Positions 34,568-47,450 are shown, counted from the first letter of the stretch. The stretch: DNA of 64,000 nucleotides from Mytilus californianus (GCF_021869535.1 NW_026262743.1:480785-544784); one strand, 5' to 3'. The notes: generated by a model from the sequence alone, not told the origin. Numbers and translations are program-made.

Positions 34568-37500
34568 GATGTTTCATTGGTTGAAATTGTTCCATGGAAA
34601 GACACTTCCCTACTAGTCTTAGTGTTTGCATTGCTCTGGATATCTTTTCAACTGTTCAGGTCACTTCGGAGAGAAAATATAGGTAAACAATCTATAGGCT
34701 GGTGACTTACTGAAAAAATTGGTCGTCATTGAAACACAAATTTCCAAACAGTAGTCTCATGATCAAAACATTAGCATAAAATTAAAGTTAACAAATAATC
34801 GAAAAGTAGCAATTAATCGGTAACTATTATATATACGACATTATTGATAAGGTACAAGGAAAGTAAGGCGAAAGTTTAACTTTTAACGATAAAAAAAAGG
34901 ATTTTAAGGCTGACAGTTGAACTTAAAAAATTCCTTAATTTATAATTTGGGTTTACAGAAGGCGTCCAACTGTATGAATCCGTTTGGTTGTGCGGGATGT
35001 ATAAGTACACAACCACGTCGGGTAAGAATCGGGACGTTTTAAAATACGGGGCATTCGTGTATAGAGAGTCACGAACTCTGCACGTCAAAAAACATCACAA
35101 CAACGCTTTAAGGGGTCCGTATATGTGGTCTGTTGCAAGGCAAAATATCTGTCACTATCCAGTATATCCTCATTTGCCAGTTGCAGTCTAGATTTCCCCG
35201 ACCTTCACAACGAACGGTCTCTATTACAGGACCGATCTATTGTAATTATTGTTAATATTTGTTTCGTCCTGAACTTGCATGAAACATTTGCTGGACGTAA
35301 GCAAACATCAATCAATCGTTGATTGATGGTACTGTTGGTTTAGACAATTTGACTCAGAGTTTAATAAAAAGAAAAAGGACAAGCACATGCACATCGAATT
35401 GGCGTCCTTACCTCACACTTATAAGAAATACCGAGGTACTTCTTGATTGCATGACCGTCATCAGATACGCCAGTCTAAATACTGAACTGTTGTAGTTTAT
35501 TCTAATTCTTGTTTATTCTAATTCTTGTTTATTCTAATTCTTCTTTATTCTAATTGTCTATTTACTGTTTTGTATTCTGTCTTGAAATCAGATTCTTGTC
35601 TACCTTGAAGCTCAGTTGATTTGTGATTCTCTATAGTCATGCACTCACCAATTTATGAAAATGTATAAAGTGACTGTTCATTTATTACATAAAATGTGTA
35701 CATGGATATTATTTCTTTTTCAGAACTTGAAAAAATTGTTAGCCAATTACCAATGCGTATGATGAAGTTGGAAATATCTCGAATTTTTATACAGGTATAG
35801 ATTTTTTTTCAATATTAAAAAATGAATAAGTAAGTGATATTTTTTGCAGAATTTATATATTATGTGATTACACAAAATCGTGTTCTAACATTTTTCACTA
35901 AACCGTTACTGAAGTACTGCAGCTTATATTGCACACCGAAAAAGCTTGATTGATACTCAGCAAATTCAACATTTTGAGCAAGCTTTCAGTATAGTATCGT
36001 CAATTTCTAATCTATATAGGATTACCCAGCTTAACTTGATCTGTTGTTCTGTTGTCCTACGTCCAGATTTATTCAATTGTGTGCTTCAGTTTTCATTGTT
36101 TTCACTATTGTAATGAATAAGAAGTGAATACGTTGAGATAATTTAATACACACACCTTTCGAAATGGAAGCTGAAATCAAAAATGATAAACAAACATAGT
36201 GGCAAAAAAATGATATGAAATGGACGAGATGTGATTTTGAAGGTTCTCACTGAGAGCGCTATTTTACTCCTTTTTGTTGCTATCAAAATCTATTTCATAG
36301 CAACAAAACAATAGAATAAAAATAATTTTTTGAACATGAACAAATTATTGCATCTTTTAAAAAACATTGTGCAAATATTTAACCTTTTCCTGTTAGAAAT
36401 GGAGCAGCTGTTCCTCGAGATTAGAAAAAGACCAAAGACTTTGGATACCAGGTTTATTAAGATAAAAGGGAGAGTACCAACTAAAAAGGATCTTGATCAG
36501 GTAGAAGATGACGTAAAATATGTAAGGGACAGTTGGACCAACCAGTTCTCAACATTCGCCTTACTTGATGTGGATCTGGACGGAATCGGATATGATGGAG
36601 ATTTGAGGGGCCAATTTGCAGGTATCAAAGACGACTTTGGTAAGTCAATACATGTTACAGTATCAATATAGATTTATTCCTGATTATTTTTAAGCATAAC
36701 TCAAAGTATTAAAGGGAAAATAACAAAAAAAAACAAACACCAAGGAAAATTCAAAACGGCCTTATCAAATGGCAAAATCAAAAGCTCAAACACATCAAAC
36801 GAAATGAAAACAACTGTCATATTTCTAACTTGGTACAGGCATTTTCTTATGTAGAAAATGGTGGATTAAACTTGGTTTTATAGCTAGCTAAACCTCGCAA
36901 TTCTTTGAAATTTTCGCCATTAAAAGCGTTATTTATAGCAGCATGTTACACAATTAAGATAATTTTAAATGCAGAGAATTTGTTGAGACTCACAAAGGCT
37001 TTTATTTAAAATGTTGTGCAAATCTACATCACATAGATTCATTATAAATATTTCCTTGTATAATGCAACGAACACAGAATTATTCACATAATCCATTTGA
37101 AATGCAAACCTTATACAAAAAATGTATTTCTGACAAGTGTTAGTGATAAAAATAGCAGATTTTTAATCTATTTTTTCTCGTAAGAAAAAAAAATGGTAAA
37201 CTGGTATTCACTATATGATGAAAAACCCCTTTGATACCGATAGATATAATCGTAACACATGTTTAATGTTGCGTTTAAATATATGTGCATAAAGACTATA
37301 GGTAACACAACAAAATTTGTTACTTTAGAATAATAACTTTTTTTATGAATAGATGCAGAAGTGAGTGCAATAGAACGGTCAATGAATGGAGATATACTGT
37401 TATTGAGTGATAATACCAGGGACGTTCAGATGTTGGAAAAGTATTTTGGTAAGTCTTTCACGGATCTAATTCAGTGTGAGGAAACTGTACCTATGGCAGA

Positions 37501-38527
37501 AAACTTCTATTCACCAACAGCATAAAACACATGTATTCGAATGTATAATTACCTACTGTGTTATAAGTTTATTATAAGTACGACAAAAATGAAAATTAAT
37601 AAAAATGGGGAACAGGCCTTGCGGTCATGAAAATTTCGAGCACAACTATCGAACTCAGACTCAGAAATCAACCAATTAGAATACTGGAATTGGTGTTCGA
37701 GCTCAAATCTTGTACTCTTAAGTACTGGGTAAAGTTTTATGACCGATGGCCCAGGAGTATGATTGATTGGTGGATTAATGGACGGAGGATTAACGTCCAG
37801 CAGCAAATATAACATGCATATTCAGGGAATAAGATGTATGTTTGATGTGAAAATGAATCATGCTTTACGCTAGACAGACACGCAAAGCCATATTTTTAGC
37901 TGCTTATTCACAAAGTAGCAGTCAAAAAGAAGATGAACAGAAGTGTGATATTTGCATCAATTTTATATACAAAATGGTTTCCCAGGAAATAACTGGAATG
38001 GCGTGGATTATATTTAGAGTATACAACAAAACAGCACAAAAGAAGGAACTCGTTTCTAAGATAATATAATGTAAAAGACAGAAACAACCCGAAAACAGAT
38101 GCAAGGCAAAACACACTTAATGCCTAATCCACATTCCCATACACCTTCATCCCCCTGAAATAGGAAACGACATTCGAATGCATTTATGTTCTAGATGACA
38201 ATATTTCATAAGTCTCAATACCCAAGTTCTAGTGAAATGCATTCCGATGTCGTTTCTTATATAAGGGAGATGAAGTTTTAATACTTGAGAGTCAAGGTGA
38301 TCTTTTTGCTCAGTCTTATACCTCAGACTTAAACAATTTGTCGACAAGTATATCTTGAAAATTAAATTTGATTTTTGGTTAAGATAATATGAACATACGG
38401 AAAATTCTCACATCTCGTCTGATTTGTTTGTAGTTGATTTTCTATGATTTATAACCATGCAATAAAACGGCCTTCAACTTTTAAGCTTTCTAACTTAAAA
38501 GTTATTTTTATCATTACAGGGCAATGA
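34568..38527 (+). CDS. Unrecognised short single-pass membrane protein, five predicted exons (5' end not found)
   Basis: Predicted exons are 34,568-34,682; 35,724-35,794; 36,408-36,639 (or from 36,397); 37,353-37,448; 38,520-38,527. Exon 1 codes for a membrane segment, LLVLVFALLWISFQLF, followed by basic RSLRREN. Later exons give charged, probably helical sequence: ELEKIVSQLP, KKDLDQVEDDVKYVRD, GDLRGQFAGIKDDFG, then RDVQMLEKYF, ending almost at once in TGA. Junctions 1-2, 3-4 and 4-5 agree in phase with good GTAAG-type donors. Junction 2-3 only agrees if the CAG before 36,408 is the acceptor; the more pyrimidine-rich TTAG at 36,396 is out of phase. No initiator exon was identified upstream. 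I do not recognise the family. Confidence 0.5.
35265..35330 (+). repeat. SINE-like tail ending CAATCAATCG, in intron 1 of the membrane-protein gene
   Basis: CGTCCTGAACTTGCATGAAA, then TTTGCTGGACGTAAGCAAAC and CATCAATCAATC. The inverse form is at about 37,760-37,845. From memory this is a short interspersed element tail widespread in bivalves. Confidence 0.55.
36735..36925 (+). repeat. Dispersed repeat C fragment
   Basis: AACTTGGTACAGGCATTTTC, AAATGGTGGATTAAACTTGG and TAGCTAGCTAAACCTCGCA correspond to 18,590-18,660. It sits in the intron between predicted exons 3 and 4. Confidence 0.55.
37735..37845 (-). repeat. SINE-like tail, inverted, in the last intron of the membrane-protein gene
   Basis: ATTGATTGGTGGATTAATGG, GTCCAGCAGCAAATATAACA and TGCATATTCAGG are the complement of the tail family at 35,265-35,330. 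Confidence 0.5.
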
Positions 38528-38639
38528 AAAGGAAGTAAAGACACAGACATTATACATTTTTATTCTTTTGGCAATCTAACAAAAAAATATTGTAACTGAG
38601 CTTGTTTATTTAGTGAAATCCCAAACACAAAAGTACAGG

Positions 38640-39170
38640 GTCCTCCAAAAGAAAAAAAGAATAATGGAGTATATACCAACCAAATACGATATTCCAGGGC
38701 TTGCTTTTCTTATGATTTTATTGATAAGAGACTTGCTGCTTACATGCATGGAACTAATGAAGTGACAATTCTCAGTTAAAATGACTTTTTTGAAAGTTTT
38801 ACTGATGCTCCAATGATTTGTTCGGCCATTATAGACTATACGTGTCACAGATGACCTCGATTTCACTTGAAGTCATAATCCCGTCTCTTTTCCTCATTTA
38901 TGACATCACTGGGTCCGACTGTACACCGTATTTTTCGTGAAATGAGCACTGCGGGTGCCAAAAGTGCAACAGGAAATGATTGCCCTTTTCGGAGTAACTG
39001 TTTTTTAGTGGTTCACGTTACTCAATATTTAATTTTCTGTGTATTGTTTGTGAACTTTTGTATGTCTGTTCGTTTTTTGTTTTGGTCATGGGTTTGAAGC
39101 TTTCTTTCTTCAACTTGTGATTCTTTATTCACCCCTTAGTACTTTCTTTCCTTTTTTCGCGGTAAGATAG
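38640..39170 (+). mobile_element. Decayed Penelope-like fragment
   Basis: Bases 38,660-38,760 parallel 1,238-1,320 (ATACGATATTCCAGGGCTTG, then TTTTATTGATAA and GCTGCTTAC). Bases 38,935-39,110 parallel the 3' tail at 1,535-1,720. The coding part is unreadable. Confidence 0.5.
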
Positions 39171-39174
39171 ACTC

Positions 39175-40175
39175 CAGGAATTATTAAATTTGGGATAGTT
39201 TTGGTAGACGTGCTTTCCCAGCTTTTAAAACATCAGCAACATTAGTTTGGAAACTCTCTGGACGAATTTATTGTAATTATATAAATTTCAAATCTGAAAA
39301 AAATTTTAGTGTATAATCTTGAAAATGTTTTTTTAAGTGCATATATAATATGTACATCATAACAAGGCTAAGCTGTCGACATAAGCTTAATAATTGAAAA
39401 TTTACAAGTCAAATGGGGAAATAACTCAAAGTCATTTAAAAAATAGTGAAAAAAAATAACAAGAGTAATCTACCGTGATTAGTATTTACTCATCTTTTCA
39501 GATACTTGTTTAAATTTAGCTCAACTCTTGGAAACACCTTTAGAAAAAAAAAGAAAAAAAAGGTAGTTAAACTAATGGGGGACCAAACAGGGGCATAACT
39601 ACTTAAACAAGCATTGTATGAAAACCATTACTTAGTAAATATCAGAGACGCTCAGGAAAGAGTGATATTTATGAAGAGTTGGTGGGAAATCTTTGTTAAG
39701 GATGACATATGCTGGTTTTGACAAGTTTGATAAATGCTGGTTGACAACACGAACCCTGTTTCATAATTACAGCATCGTCATGAATTTGATGCAACACTTG
39801 TAAGTGAATTAAATCTAACAACAATATTTTAACCCCGTTGCAGTCGATTCTATGGCATTTTGGAAACATTTATGACGTGAATCTGTCTCCCATGACATCC
39901 GACGACTTGGTAAGCAGATGACGTCGCAGTAGTAAACCTGTCTCGCAAATGGCGTTGCGTTATGAAATTTTGTTGACATGGCGTTTGCACTACAGGTTTA
40001 TATGGTCATGGGTAGTGATTAACAAATCTCGTCTGTCTGTACCGTTGTTATGAAGACTGTACGAGGAGTTTCTCGTCTGACGTGACATTATCTAGCAAAG
40101 CAAGCTGACGCATTCCTAATAATCTTCAGCCTGAGAGTTTTCATTTGTATGCCGGCATGTTTTGACATGATATTA
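39175..40175. other. No gene recognised
   Basis: AT-rich DNA, then a somewhat GC-richer stretch at 39,830-40,175 just outside the large inverted-repeat element. No open frame of note. Confidence 0.35.
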
Positions 40176-40181
40176 ATGCGC

Positions 40182-40425
40182 TGTGGCACCGTTAAAGTCC
40201 ACAATTCATCAAAAGTCCACAACACCGCTATAGTCCACAAGAAATTTCCGCTAAAGTCCATAACGCCGCTAAAGTCCACAAACTTTCCGCTAAAGTCCAG
40301 AAAATGACCTCCGCTAAAGTCCACAAGAAAACGCCGTTAAAGTCCACAATAACAAGTTCCGCTAAAGTCCACAAAAAAAAAACACCGTTAAAGTCCACAC
40401 TTTTTTTTTATTATCAAAAAACTCA
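40182..40425 (+). repeat. Left terminal inverted repeat of the 12.1-kb element
   Basis: A series of AAAGTCCACAA units preceded by CCGCT or CCGTT, with variable short spacers. It has one extra unit, near 40,225-40,240, compared with the right end. Order and spacers otherwise match the right end in inverse. Confidence 0.85.
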
Positions 40426-40708
40426 AATCTCTTTTTTTTTATCCCGTTAGTACAATACAAAGATGGGAAGTTATTTTTTTTTTATCAGTTTAATACATGA
40501 AAAAAGTACAGTATCTGTAGAAGATTTTGTTCCATTAATTTGATCTTTGTATTATTATGATCTTATCAAGGAATAAAACAGGCCAATTTGGACATCATTT
40601 CTAAAAAGTTGTCTAGTCATAGTAAATTGGTTAGTTATTACATAATTACTGCATTCTTCAAGTACTGTTTTTTTTCTTTAAATTCTTCTTATTCTTTGTA
40701 TATACAGT

Positions 40709-40942
40709 CTAGGTTGGTTCCCTCCGTAAAATATCTAGTATGCCTTCGGAATATACAAATATTAACGGTCGGTATGAGCTAATGATGGCCTTGAACTTGA
40801 ACGTTTCGGTTCCCGGTTTGTCGAACGTCCACATACGGTACCAGTTGAAAATGGCGTTAAACGTCAGACTGAAGCCGGATCTTGATTGAAACATAAATAT
40901 ACCATGAACCATGAATTGTACGGGCTTATCATAACTCGACAT
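40709..40942 (-). CDS. Possible remnant frame inside the 12.1-kb element
   Basis: A 77-codon open frame in a locally GC-richer patch, starting MSSYDKP and containing FNWYRMWTFDKPG. It is unlike the surrounding AT-rich DNA and could be a leftover of an element protein, but no family was recognised. The opposite strand is also open in part, so chance is possible. Confidence 0.2.
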   Translation of the reverse strand: MSSYDKPVQFMVHGIFMFQSRSGFSLTFNAIFNWYRMWTFDKPGTETFKFKAIISSYRPLIFVYSEGILDILRREPT

Positions 40943-41084
40943 AAGGCGATGATATCATAGGGCTTGGAGGTACAACATAAGCCTGTTGTTTGATATAAAT
41001 GAGTAGGTGGCTAGTTTCCTAAATCGCTGTTATTTTGAAAGTCTCGCTTTTATTTCTTAGATGACACATTCCACGTTTCCACGT

Positions 41085-41125
41085 TTTACCCCCCCCCCCC
41101 CCCCCCCAAAAAAAAAAAAACAAAT
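41085..41125. repeat. Poly-C / poly-A tract
   Basis: About 18 C followed by about 13 A, between AT-rich flanks. Confidence 0.9.
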
Positions 41126-41414
41126 TATCCCACATTCCAACTTTTTTTTTACCCCTAACCCATAAACCAAATAATGTTTTGTGATTTGAATATTTAAATG
41201 GTGATGATTCATATTTTTACAGAAGGGTAGTGTCAAAATAGTCTGTTCCTAGTATCGAAATAAGTAAAAAATCTCTGCGTCCCTTTTAACTGGTGTATTG
41301 TAGGTTTCTTAGTCCCAGAAATTATGAAGCCTATTCTTGTTTTGAAGCATCCCACCTAGACAATTATAAAGTACATGTAATTTTTTCAACTTCTAAACCT
41401 TATTACAGTGCATT

Positions 41415-41715
41415 ATTTTTATGCCCCATTTATGGGCATTATCTTTTTTGGTCTGTGCGTCCGTTCATTCGTCCTTTCGTTCGTTCGTTCGTTCGTTTGT
41501 CCGTCCGTCCGTCTGTCTCGCTTCAGGTAAAAGTTTTTCAGGTTAAAGTTTTTGGTCAAGGTAGTTTTTTGATGAAGTTGAAGTCCAATCAACTTGAAAC
41601 TTAGTACACAAGTTCCCTATGATATGATCTTGTTGATCCTAATTTCACAGTCCACTGAACATAGAAAATGATAGTGCGAGTGGGGCATCCGTGTACTATG
41701 GACACATTCTTGTTA
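41415..41715 (+). repeat. Dispersed repeat starting ATGCCCCATTTATGGGCATT
   Basis: It begins with the small palindrome TGCCCCATTTATGGGCA and continues with (CGTT)n and (CCGT)n runs, then AAGTTGAAGTCCAATCAACT and GAACATAGAAAATGATAGTG, ending GGACACATTCTTGTT. From memory this is a common bivalve interspersed repeat, here with a central deletion. The 103-codon frame over it is not a gene. Confidence 0.65.
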
Positions 41716-41719
41716 TTAT

Positions 41720-44700
41720 TTGATTTTATGTATGCTTATCAAAAATGATCTTGGTCCCTTCTGTCTTTCCTTTCACCATCTTAAGTTGGAAAGATATAAA
41801 GGTGAAGCTAGATCATTATTTTCTTTATATAGGGTTGTTTGTCACATACTGTTTCTAAAGTTTGCATCAATGACCAAAATTATCAGAAAATAATCAATTA
41901 AGGCATTGCTATTTATTGTCTTCCCACTGTTGGACTCGCTATGGCAAAATTGGGATGCCCCTACTCACCATGACCAACAATATTGAGTCCATTGATTTGC
42001 TTATAAAATTCTTAATGAGTACCAAATTTTACATTCAATTTCTACTTTTACTGCACATTAACCAATATCAATTATTTAATATACAAGATTGGGGACTGTG
42101 TTTTAAGCTAACAGTTACCTTTGTAGCTATTACACCCAAGTTTTGACCTGATACTCTTGGCATTAACAATAATTGTTATTGAAGTTATGTGCATTAAACC
42201 AGAGATGAATTTATGAATAGGAAATCAATTGCAACTTAAGTTAAGTTGAAAATGACTTGGGTCCAATGGCCCTTTCATCACGGCTGCAATATTGTCTCAT
42301 TGCCATGGATTAGCAAATAACGGCAGTTTTCACCTCATTCCTCTTTTAATCACCTTTCCAATATATCATCAACAATTTCACCTTTAAATAAATCATCAAA
42401 ATTTTTTATTGTTTTTCCTTGTTCTATTTAGTGGTCATCCAATTGGTAGCTGCACATGTACAGTGCATGTTTTTATTGTGTTTGTTCTAGTATTAATTAT
42501 GACACATGGTGTAGATCTGCAAAAGAGGAGGTGTGTGTGCGAACATAAAACCTTAGTTTGTGTCTATACCAAGTGAGGCTTGCTGGACCTTAAGTTGTTT
42601 GTCATTGTTTGTACTGTATCATATGTTTTTTCTTAAGTCTAGTATATGTTGTTGAAATTAAAATCCTTTCAAAACACGTGTTTCCCAAAATTTACCATCT
42701 TTTCACATAAAATAAGGTTTTACCACACTTTTGACCCCTGGGAACAATTAAGGATGGCCTAAATAAATTGTACCTATAAATCGGTTTTGTTAAATTCCAG
42801 CGCAAGAAGATATTTCTCAAAATTTGAGATTTTAAACAAGAAGTAAGTTTATACCAATTTTATTTTAAATTTGTTTTCCAATTTTTGAAATACTTATCTA
42901 CACTTACATATCAATCCTTGTTGAAATCTTAGCATAAGAAGACAATTTCATTGTATCCTCCAATTTAACCACAAATCTTGCACCAAGATTACATGGAAAA
43001 GAATATTATAGTATACATTTTACATAGATCTTGAGCTTTGTTGTAATTGAAGCAAAAAGTTGCTTGTTCAAATCTGTAAAATTTTCAACAAAAGTTTATT
43101 TTTACTCCAATCTTTTCCCAATTTTCATAATAATCAATCGAGAATGTGACACTTTTGGATAGCATAGTATACCTCTTTATATATTTTTGTTGAAAACTTA
43201 GCACAAAAAAGATGATTTACAAAATTTCTAATTTTTAAACACAAGAATGCAGACACTGAAATGTCTTGCCTGCTTTACTTAATATGGTTTATTCCCGATT
43301 GTCCCACTTTTTAAAATTTTAGAGTTCTGATTGTCCCACATGAAAAGTTCTGATTGTCCCACATTATTTTATGAAGTAAAATGTTCTTAAATAAACAAGG
43401 TATATATTGTTTGTTTTGCTAGATAAACAAGAATTAATTATTGCATGTTCAAACTTTTATTTAATATAAATTTTATAAAAGCATAAGATATGATTTTTTT
43501 GGTATATCATCAGATTAATGCACTTTTACGTAAATAATATAACATTTATGAATTATATTTATAAGCTTACGTTTATTTATATAAAACAAATATCAATACT
43601 GTGATTTTAATTTAAATTTTTTTTCGAAAGTTTTTAAAATGAATTAAGATATAATCCATACAATTTAAAGAAAAGTGTAACTTAAAACTTAATTACGCTG
43701 TACACTATACACGCACTAGTTGATGGAGAGATGTTTCCACTAGTCTTTGCACTTTTACCAGTGAATTCAGATGCCATTTGCTCAAGATTCTTTATCATAC
43801 AGAATACAATCTGATGGTGGCGACGGCAACACTGTTAACTATTTGTAAAGCTTTATATTTCAGGGGGTAGAGGAATCGGATGGCTCATATTTTGTATATA
43901 GATCCATTGTGTTACGAAGTTCCCGTCTGTCATATAATCATTGTCCTTGACTTCGTGTTCATGGTTTGGTGACTGCTAAAAACTGTATAGCTTGTTTTCG
44001 TCAAGAATTTCAATAACGGCCGGGTACCAGTCTAATACAGTCGGAAAGCAAGCCATTAGAAACGACCGTTGTTGCTACTTTCTCAAGACAACAATGGGAC
44101 TGATATTAAAACCCGCCATTCTGAAATTGCGTTAATTTCGCGGAAAAAATAATTTGGCACTAATTTGGAATTTTTTCTTTTTTCTGTTTCTTACTTGCCA
44201 TTAGGGTCAGAAATAGATTTCTTTCGATTTTTCAAGCATTTTTCTTATTATCAAAGAAAATAATACTTAAACATGTTATAAATTGTCCGTCTTTTAAAAA
44301 TAACGTAATGCCTTTGATCGTCGTTTAAGAATTATGCGAAATTGTCTGTTATTTTTTTCTTCTTTTTTTCCAGATAAACAAAGAATATAAAAACTATATA
44401 AAAAATTAATAATAAGTATCTCAAAGTTAAAACAAAAATCAAGTCTAACGTTCTATCACCCCTTAGGAAACCCCGTTCGAACTAAATTCCAAACGAAAGA
44501 CATTTTTTGTCATTGTAGTTTTTTTATCTTACACATCGATGTCAACTTGCATCTTTACACAATGTACACACATTTAGTGTGTTTGTTTGAAAAAGCAATG
44601 GCGAGTTCAGCTGTGAATATTTGACTGGATTAATAATTCTCTTTAAGTCAGTGAATTGTTTTACTTAACTAAAACAAGGTAAGGAAATCGTATACTGTCT

Positions 44701-44790
44701 TTACACAACCTTAACCAAAACTCATTCATCGTTTATAACATTATAAAAAAATTTGTGATGAAGTAATTCTGCAAAACTGTCAAAGGTAAA
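41720..44790. other. No gene recognised; degenerate tandem structure at 42,770-43,260 and 43,290-43,370
   Basis: Phrases like TTGTTGAAA(A/T)CTTAGCA(C/T)AA recur at about 42,927 and 43,189, with a related form at about 42,787, suggesting an old tandem repeat. GATTGTCCCAC occurs three times at 43,298-43,363. No coding sequence was found. Confidence 0.4.
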
Positions 44791-44811
44791 TGAAAAAGTC
44801 TTGGCCTAAAT

Positions 44812-45586
44812 TAGTCCAAATAATTATGACGTCTTGCAAAGCTATTTTAATTTTTTTCTGGGACGCCTTCCTACGACGTCATAACGCTGAAGCCATTTTT
44901 TACGTCTGGACTTTGAGAGATTTTGGGGGGAACTTTGAGACCCAATTTTGGCATGTAATCTTCATTGCCGGCTAATAAATTTTACATAGTTACAAAGTGT
45001 TACCTTTTTTGTGCTTATTGATGTAAAATATTTCCAGAAATATCCAAACGAAATGATAAAATAAGATGCGATTCCGTTTGAGGTGGCCAAAAACTTATTT
45101 TGTTTTCAAAAAGGTTTCCCACAATTTCCAAAATACGTCACTTCCGGAGAGTATAAAATATCAAAGTCGGTAAAATTTGATGGACCCGAATTTCCGGAAC
45201 GTTCGATTTGTATTATCCAGAAAATCGGGTCTGCCAAAATTTACCGACTTTGATATTTTATACTCTCCGGAAGTGACGTATTTTGGAAATTATTGGAAAC
45301 CATTTTGAAAACAAAATAAATTTTTGCCCACCTCAAATGGAATCGAATCTTATTTTATCATTTCGTTTGGATATTTCTGGAAATATGTTACATCAATAAG
45401 CACAAAAAAGGTAACACTTTGTAACTATGTAAAATTTTTTAGCCAAAATTGGGTCTCAAAGTTCCCCCCAAAATTATCTCTCAAAGTCCAGACGTAAAAA
45501 ATGGCTTCAGCGTTATGACGTCGTAGGAAGGCGTCCCAGAAAAAAAATTAAAATAGCCTTGCAAGACGTCATAATTATTTGGACTA
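44812..45586. mobile_element. Near-perfect 775-bp palindrome (full-length inverted-repeat MITE)
   Basis: The left arm from TAGTCCAAATAATTATGACG pairs with the right arm ending CGTCATAATTATTTGGACTA. The arms match at about 95 percent through 45,185 and from 45,230, with a loop of only about 20 bases near 45,210. The left arm carries about 19 extra bases near 44,955-44,975. CCTAAAT lies just outside both ends (44,805-44,811 and 45,589-45,595, the latter after an extra GT), a likely target duplication. A 61-codon frame inside is incidental. Confidence 0.85.
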
Positions 45587-45604
45587 GTCCTAAATATGAA
45601 CTTA

Positions 45605-47025
45605 AAACAATCTCTTTCAGACTAGCATTTTAATCACTCTTGTTCAAAGCATGTTCATACTGACATGAAGTGTGACTTACTTATGAGTTGTGATATAAAA
45701 CATATTGTTGACTTAGCACTCTGCTCTGAAGTAACTTTTATATAAATATAAAAATGCATAATTTAAAAAAAAAATTAAATAGAAGAAGAAAAATATTAGA
45801 CCCAGTCTTTTTTGTTCTTATCTTTTTTCAAGTTCATGATTAGAACCATGGACTAAAAGTATATAAAAAAAAAAACACTAAACCAATAAATAAATGCATG
45901 GAATCAGTGAGACAAAATTTATTGTTATATTTAGTTTGTTCATAATTTCCTTTTATTTCAAATAATGAAGAATTTACATTCAGAATACTTTCATTATGGT
46001 CTCGTTTAAGTTTAAATGAAAAAGGTAGGATCAGGTATCAGTAATGAAAATAAGTTCCTGTATTTGATCATTTTAATCCTGTCATTATTCATGAATATTT
46101 TGGCTACCCCTTGTATGATTAAAGTTGAAATTTATTTCTGTGTTGAAATAATTTGTTTACAGCAGTATAAATACTTACCAAAATATAAATATTAAATTAA
46201 CTCTTGGAATAATAATATTATGGCACATACTGACATAGGGCCTATTTGAGTATTTCACTGAGACTGAGTTCTGAAAAGTGATAAAATGTGTTTCGCCAAT
46301 TTTTTTGCACATGTCTTTAGTATCAAAATATATTCAATAAAATTATTTTAATAATATCCTCATGTAAATGACAGCATATGGTGCTTAATATAATAATAGT
46401 TTGATCATGATAGTGTCAAACAAAGGGACGTAACTCGTAAATTACTATCGGCCCCGCTTCGTCAGAAATATCCACACATCGAAGTGGCACATTTGCGTAT
46501 TACAGCGTATTAAGTGGCACAAATTTGACATATCATAGTCAAAGTTATGTTACATAACATAATGTAAATTCAGCATAGCTTCCCGAGAAGTTAAGAAAGA
46601 AAATTACGATTTTAATTTCCAGTGACCGATTTTTTTGGTCAACACCTAGACTTTGAAGACACATTTTAAGAGAAAAAAATAGTTTAATCCATAATTGAGT
46701 GGATCGATATATTTCTTAAATACTCAAGAATGTTCACTTAAAAGCAAATTAGCTTTAATTCATGCAAAAAATTACAAATTCCAAAAAACGGGCTTCACCT
46801 TTTTTGGTAAAAAAATGCCCATATATGGTAATCACATGACTTCCATTGTTGCTTTTTAAAAGAAATGGGATCAAACCGGGGTCAGCTTTCCGACTGTATA
46901 ATAATCACTTTTTGACGTACAATGTAACTAATGTACATAGCAAACGTATCGGGACAAGAATAAGAATAAAGATATTTATTGAATCCTACGGAACACCAAT
47001 ACTGTCTTGTTACGCCCATTTTCAT
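45605..47025. other. No gene recognised
   Basis: AT-rich DNA with many poly-A stretches. No frame with motifs, no long repeat. Confidence 0.35.
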
Positions 47026-47029
47026 TATA

Positions 47030-47450
47030 GGATGTGCTTTTACCTTTATATGATGTGCACTTGTCATCATATGATGTGCAAACACCTTTATATGGTGTGC
47101 AAATATCCTTATATGAAGTGCAAATATACTTATATGATGTGCATATATACTTATATGGTGTGCAAATATACTTATATGATGTGCAAATGTACTTATATGA
47201 TGTGCAAACATTCTTATATGATGTGCAAATGTACTTATATTATGTGCAAAGATACTTATATGATGTGCAAATATACTTATATGATGTGAACATATCATCA
47301 TACGATGTGTAGTTTCCCTTATATTATGTGCAAACATCTTTATATGATGTGGTTGTGTCATTATATTATGTGCTTGTAATCTTATATGATGTGGTTTGGT
47401 TTACTTCATTATATGATGTCGAAACGTCATTATATGATGTGCTTTCATCG
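47030..47450. repeat. Minisatellite, 21-bp unit
   Basis: About 20 units of CTTATATGATGTGCAAATATA. Because 21 is a multiple of three, all units stay in frame and make long repetitive frames on both strands (46,846-47,289 plus; 46,882-47,361 minus). These are repeat artefacts. Confidence 0.9.

Noticed and set aside
44790-44975. 61-codon frame starting MKKSWPKLVQ
   Set aside because: It runs into one arm of the palindromic element and has no coding signature.
46846-47361. Long open frames on both strands (147 and 159 codons)
   Set aside because: They are produced by a 21-bp tandem repeat whose length is a multiple of three; no independent coding evidence.
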